The translations under genes and the position numbers were made by a program. The notes under the pieces are model-generated. The model was not told the origin of the DNA, made no database searches, and saw only the letters and a program-made list of their open reading frames with translations. A DNA stretch of 9,643 nucleotides from an uncultured Burkholderiales bacterium (GTDB lineage: Bacteria > Pseudomonadota > Gammaproteobacteria > Burkholderiales > Burkholderiaceae_C): contig CAIODK010000293.1 in the NCBI GenBank assembly GCA_903856995.1, positions 1-9,643 on the forward strand, given 5' to 3'. Shown one piece after another: positions 7,310-9,643 of this stretch (within the stretch, counting starts at the first letter, position 1; each line of letters opens with the position of its first letter).

Positions 7310-7344
7310 GTGAAGTCCAAGGAAAACTTGAAGTACTTGAAAAA

Positions 7345-8811
7345 TTAACGGTGGTAGGCCGTTTCGCCGTGTGAGCTGATGTCGAGGCCTTCGCGCTCGT
7401 CTTCTTCGCTGACACGCAGACCCAGAACCATGTCCACAATCTTGTAGCCGATGTAGGAAACCACGCCCGACCAAACAATGGTGGTCACCACGGCTTCGAA
7501 CTGGATCAGCACTTGACCGCCGATGGAGTAGTCAGGGCTCACCGCATTAGCCACGTAGTCAAAGATGCCCGTGCCGCCGAGGGAAGGTGCAGCGAACACG
7601 CCGGTCAACAACGCACCCAAGATACCGCCCACGCCGTGGACACCGAACACGTCGAGTGAGTCGTCAGCGCCCAACAGGCGTTTCAAACCATTCACACCCC
7701 ACAAGCAGAGCACGCCAGCCAACAAGCCGATCACGATGGCACCCATAGGGCCCACGAAACCGCACGCTGGGGTGATGGCAACCAAACCAGCCACCGCACC
7801 AGAGGCAGCGCCCAACATAGAAGCCTTGCCTTTTGACAAACTCTCGCCAGCAATCCAGCTCAAAGTCGCTGCAGCCGTCGCCACCAAGGTGTTGACGAAG
7901 GCCAGAGCCGCGACGCCGTTGGCTTCGAGGTTAGAGCCAGCGTTGAAACCGAACCAACCCACCCACAGCAACGATGCACCAACCATGGTCAATGTCAGGC
8001 TGTGAGGCGCCATGGATTCTTTGCCGTAGCCTGTACGCTTGCCGATCACATAAGCGCCGACCAAGCCTGCCATCGCAGCGTTGATGTGCACCACAGTACC
8101 GCCAGCGAAGTCCAGCGCGCCTTTGGCCCACAACCAGCCAGCAGCGGCTGTCACAGTTTCCAAAGTAGCTGCGTCAGTGATCGCATCAGGGCCGTCCCAA
8201 TACCAAACCATGTGGGCCACTGGCAAGTAGCTGAACGTGAACCAGATGGCGCAGAACAACAACACAGCAGAGAAGCGCACACGCTCAGCAAACGCACCCA
8301 CGATCAAAGCGCAAGTGATGGCAGCAAACGTGGCTTGGAAAGCGGCGAAGGTGAACTCAGGAATCACGACACCCTTGCTGAACGTGGCAGCGATAGAGTC
8401 AGGCGTGATGCCTTTGAGGAACAACTTGTCAAAGCCACCAAAGAACGGTGAGCCCCCACTGAACGCCACGGTGTAGCCATAGATGACCCACAACACGTAA
8501 ATCAGCGAGCTGACGACAAAGACTTGCATCAACACAGACAACATGTTCTTGCTGCGGACCAAACCGCCGTAGAACAAAGCCAAGCCGGGGATGGTCATCA
8601 AGATCACCAACACCGTAGAGATTGTCATAAAGGCGGTATCGCCTTTGTTAGGCACAGCAACAGGTGCTGCAGCTTCTGCGGTTGCAGCAGCTGGCGCTGC
8701 AGCAGGTGCCGTGACTTTGACGTCAGCAGCGGGAGCAGTTTGGGCCATCGCGGCGGTGCCGCCAAGCAGCAGACCAAACCCGAGAGCCAGAGAGGCTAGG
8801 AATTTTTTCAT
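7345..8811 (-). CDS. amtB: Ammonium channel AmtB with cleavable signal peptide
   Basis: This is the inner-membrane trimeric channel for ammonium uptake. The 488 residues start with a signal peptide (MKKFLASLALGFGLLLGG, predicted cut after AMA at 21-23), then an Ala/Pro-rich stretch to about residue 54, then eleven membrane segments from about 58 to 466. Pore residues are present: the twin histidines His242 and His392 (E. coli His168 and His318), Asp234 (Asp160), the Phe gate Phe162 and Phe289, and Ser293 after it. Spacing among the Asp, His, Phe and His equivalents from 234 to 392 equals that of E. coli AmtB. The cytoplasmic tail GLRVSEEDEREGLDISSHGE is the conserved part involved in GlnK binding. 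The ATG lies 14 bases after glnK, with an AGAAGA-like ribosome site. Regulation by GlnK plugging under nitrogen sufficiency is family knowledge. Confidence 0.97.
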   Translation of the reverse strand: MKKFLASLALGFGLLLGGTAAMAQTAPAADVKVTAPAAAPAAATAEAAAPVAVPNKGDTAFMTISTVLVILMTIPGLALFYGGLVRSKNMLSVLMQVFVVSSLIYVLWVIYGYTVAFSGGSPFFGGFDKLFLKGITPDSIAATFSKGVVIPEFTFAAFQATFAAITCALIVGAFAERVRFSAVLLFCAIWFTFSYLPVAHMVWYWDGPDAITDAATLETVTAAAGWLWAKGALDFAGGTVVHINAAMAGLVGAYVIGKRTGYGKESMAPHSLTLTMVGASLLWVGWFGFNAGSNLEANGVAALAFVNTLVATAAATLSWIAGESLSKGKASMLGAASGAVAGLVAITPACGFVGPMGAIVIGLLAGVLCLWGVNGLKRLLGADDSLDVFGVHGVGGILGALLTGVFAAPSLGGTGIFDYVANAVSPDYSIGGQVLIQFEAVVTTIVWSGVVSYIGYKIVDMVLGLRVSEEDEREGLDISSHGETAYHR

Positions 8812-8825
8812 GATGATCTTCTTTC

Positions 8826-9164
8826 TTAAAGCGCTTCAGGACCGGTCTCGCCGGTACGGATGCGGACAACTTGTTCGAGGTCGTAAACAAAAATCTTGCC
8901 GTCGCCGATTTTTCCGGTGCGCGCTGCACCTTCGATGGCTTCGATGGCGCGGTCGACGTGTTCAGAGTCGACCGCCGCTTCGATCTTGACCTTGGGCAAG
9001 AAGTCAACCACGTACTCAGCACCGCGATACAACTCGGTATGGCCTTTCTGACGGCCGAAGCCTTTGACTTCAGTGACGGTGATGCCTTGCACGCCAATTT
9101 GGGAAAGGGCCTCGCGGACCTCATCCAACTTGAACGGCTTGATGATGGCGGTGATGAGTTTCAT
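8826..9164 (-). CDS. glnK: PII nitrogen regulatory protein, GlnK type by context
   Basis: This is a cytoplasmic trimeric PII signalling protein that senses ATP/ADP and 2-oxoglutarate and is expected to block AmtB when ammonium is plentiful. The 112 residues match the family exactly in length. The opening MKLITAIIKPFKLDEVREAL, the T-loop with GHTELYRGAEYVVDF and uridylylation site Tyr51, the B-loop TGKIGDGKIFV near 83-93 and the C-terminal RIRTGETG are all intact. The N-terminal MKL and linkage to amtB favour GlnK, but residue 54 is Asp, as in E. coli GlnB (GlnK has Asn). A strong AGGAG ribosome site fixes the start. The gap to the upstream porin is only 30 bases with no terminator, so its promoter probably lies beyond the right edge. 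Confidence 0.97.
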   Translation of the reverse strand: MKLITAIIKPFKLDEVREALSQIGVQGITVTEVKGFGRQKGHTELYRGAEYVVDFLPKVKIEAAVDSEHVDRAIEAIEGAARTGKIGDGKIFVYDLEQVVRIRTGETGPEAL

Positions 9165-9169
9165 GATTG

Positions 9170-9174
9170 CTCCT
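9170..9174 (-). promoter_or_regulatory. Ribosome binding site of glnK
   Basis: AGGAG lies five bases before the glnK ATG on the minus strand (CTCCT on the plus strand). It is the best Shine-Dalgarno match seen in the window and confirms the chosen start. Confidence 0.85.
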
Positions 9175-9194
9175 AGAGAAGACGGTTCGCTTGT

Positions 9195-9643
9195 TTAGAA
9201 AGCGTACTTGACGCCAACGACCACTGCGTTTTTGGCTACGTCGTAACCAGTCGCATATGAGGCAAAGTCGCTTTTACCTTTGACGTTTGTGCTGATAGCT
9301 GAAAGACTTGCAGACAAACCATCACCCAAATCTTTGTTAAGCGTCAATGCGATATCGGTGTAGCCCATATTTGACTGAGTGCTGTTGTGTTTAACTGTTT
9401 GATGTCCAGCGTGTGGCACCAAGCTGTAACCTTCACCTAAGTCAAATGTTGCGCTCAAATCAATATATGTACTTCCCTTGCTGTTCGCATAGCCAAACAA
9501 ATCAGAGAAAGCGTATGAATATTTCAACGTAGCAGGGCCAAATGTTGCGGCTGCATAAGCCTCATCTGTATTTGCATTGACAAATGTTGATGCTGTGCTC
9601 TTGCTCAAAGTGTTGCCAACGTACTCATAGCGCAAGTAACCCA
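9195..9643 (-). CDS. TorF-family putative porin, C-terminal part only
   Basis: This is the C-terminal 148 residues of a predicted outer membrane beta-barrel; the frame stays open to the right edge, so the N-terminus and signal peptide lie outside the window. Alternating polar/hydrophobic strands (LKYSYAFSDLFGY, STYIDLSATFDLGEGYSLVPH, MGYTDIALTLNKDLG, NAVVVGVKYAF) and a C-terminal Phe, the usual BAM recognition signal, support a barrel. The MGYTDIALTLNKDLGDGL segment and the closing residues resemble the TorF (TIGR02001-like) proteins that I recall being encoded before glnK-amtB in Burkholderiales. The substrate is unknown; aiding ammonium or small-solute entry is inference from context only. 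By hand count 9241-9600 is about 43% G+C against about 57% in glnK (8881-9120). It ends 30 bases before glnK and is probably in the same transcript. Confidence 0.8.
   Translation of the reverse strand, partial: GYLRYEYVGNTLSKSTASTFVNANTDEAYAAATFGPATLKYSYAFSDLFGYANSKGSTYIDLSATFDLGEGYSLVPHAGHQTVKHNSTQSNMGYTDIALTLNKDLGDGLSASLSAISTNVKGKSDFASYATGYDVAKNAVVVGVKYAF

Noticed and set aside
7319..7344. Repeat ACTTGA-AG-TACTTGA after the amtB stop
   Set aside because: It is too short and A+T-rich to call a functional repeat; the AAGTACTT palindrome in it is only eight bases.

Overview
The window reads as an ordinary, densely packed stretch of a betaproteobacterial chromosome, most likely Burkholderiales and probably Comamonadaceae (Limnohabitans or Rhodoferax-like). 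The grounds are protein flavour and gene neighbourhood: a TorF-type porin followed by glnK and amtB, a lplT gene divergent from alr, and GlcE/GlcF subunits. This taxonomic call is from recall, not a search. Base composition is roughly 55-60% G+C over most of the window and visibly lower in the porin gene at the right edge. I found no tRNA, rRNA, CRISPR array, insertion sequence or phage gene. No stretch above 300 bases lacks a gene; the longest gap is about 136 bases.

Left part (1-1958, minus strand): alr, encoding alanine racemase, is followed after 4 bases by an EamA/YdeD-type O-acetylserine/cysteine exporter that runs off the left edge. A gap of about 100 bases (1959-2057) separates alr from a plus-strand operon.

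Plus-strand operon (2058-4780): lplT (lysophospholipid flippase), a second DMT/EamA permease and a Cys-type glutathione peroxidase are packed with a 3-base gap and then a 4-base ATGA overlap, so they are probably co-transcribed and translationally coupled. The gpx stop codon overlaps the stop codon of the convergent glcF in a shared TTAA.

Right part (4777-9643, minus strand): read from the right edge, the genes are a TorF-family outer membrane protein (partial), glnK (PII signal protein), amtB (ammonium channel), an intrinsic terminator, a plausible sigma-70 promoter, glcE and glcF. The first three form a nitrogen-uptake unit: GlnK is the expected plug and regulator of AmtB. GlcE and GlcF are the FAD-binding and iron-sulfur subunits of glycolate dehydrogenase; the catalytic glcD is not next to them here. 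The pairing would suit a freshwater heterotroph living on algal exudates (glycolate, ammonium), but that ecology is inference.

No new biological system was recognised. The points most worth a second look are the low-G+C porin gene, glcEF without glcD, the lplT-permease-gpx operon without aas, the stop-on-stop convergent overlap and the tight terminator/promoter joint between amtB and glcE.
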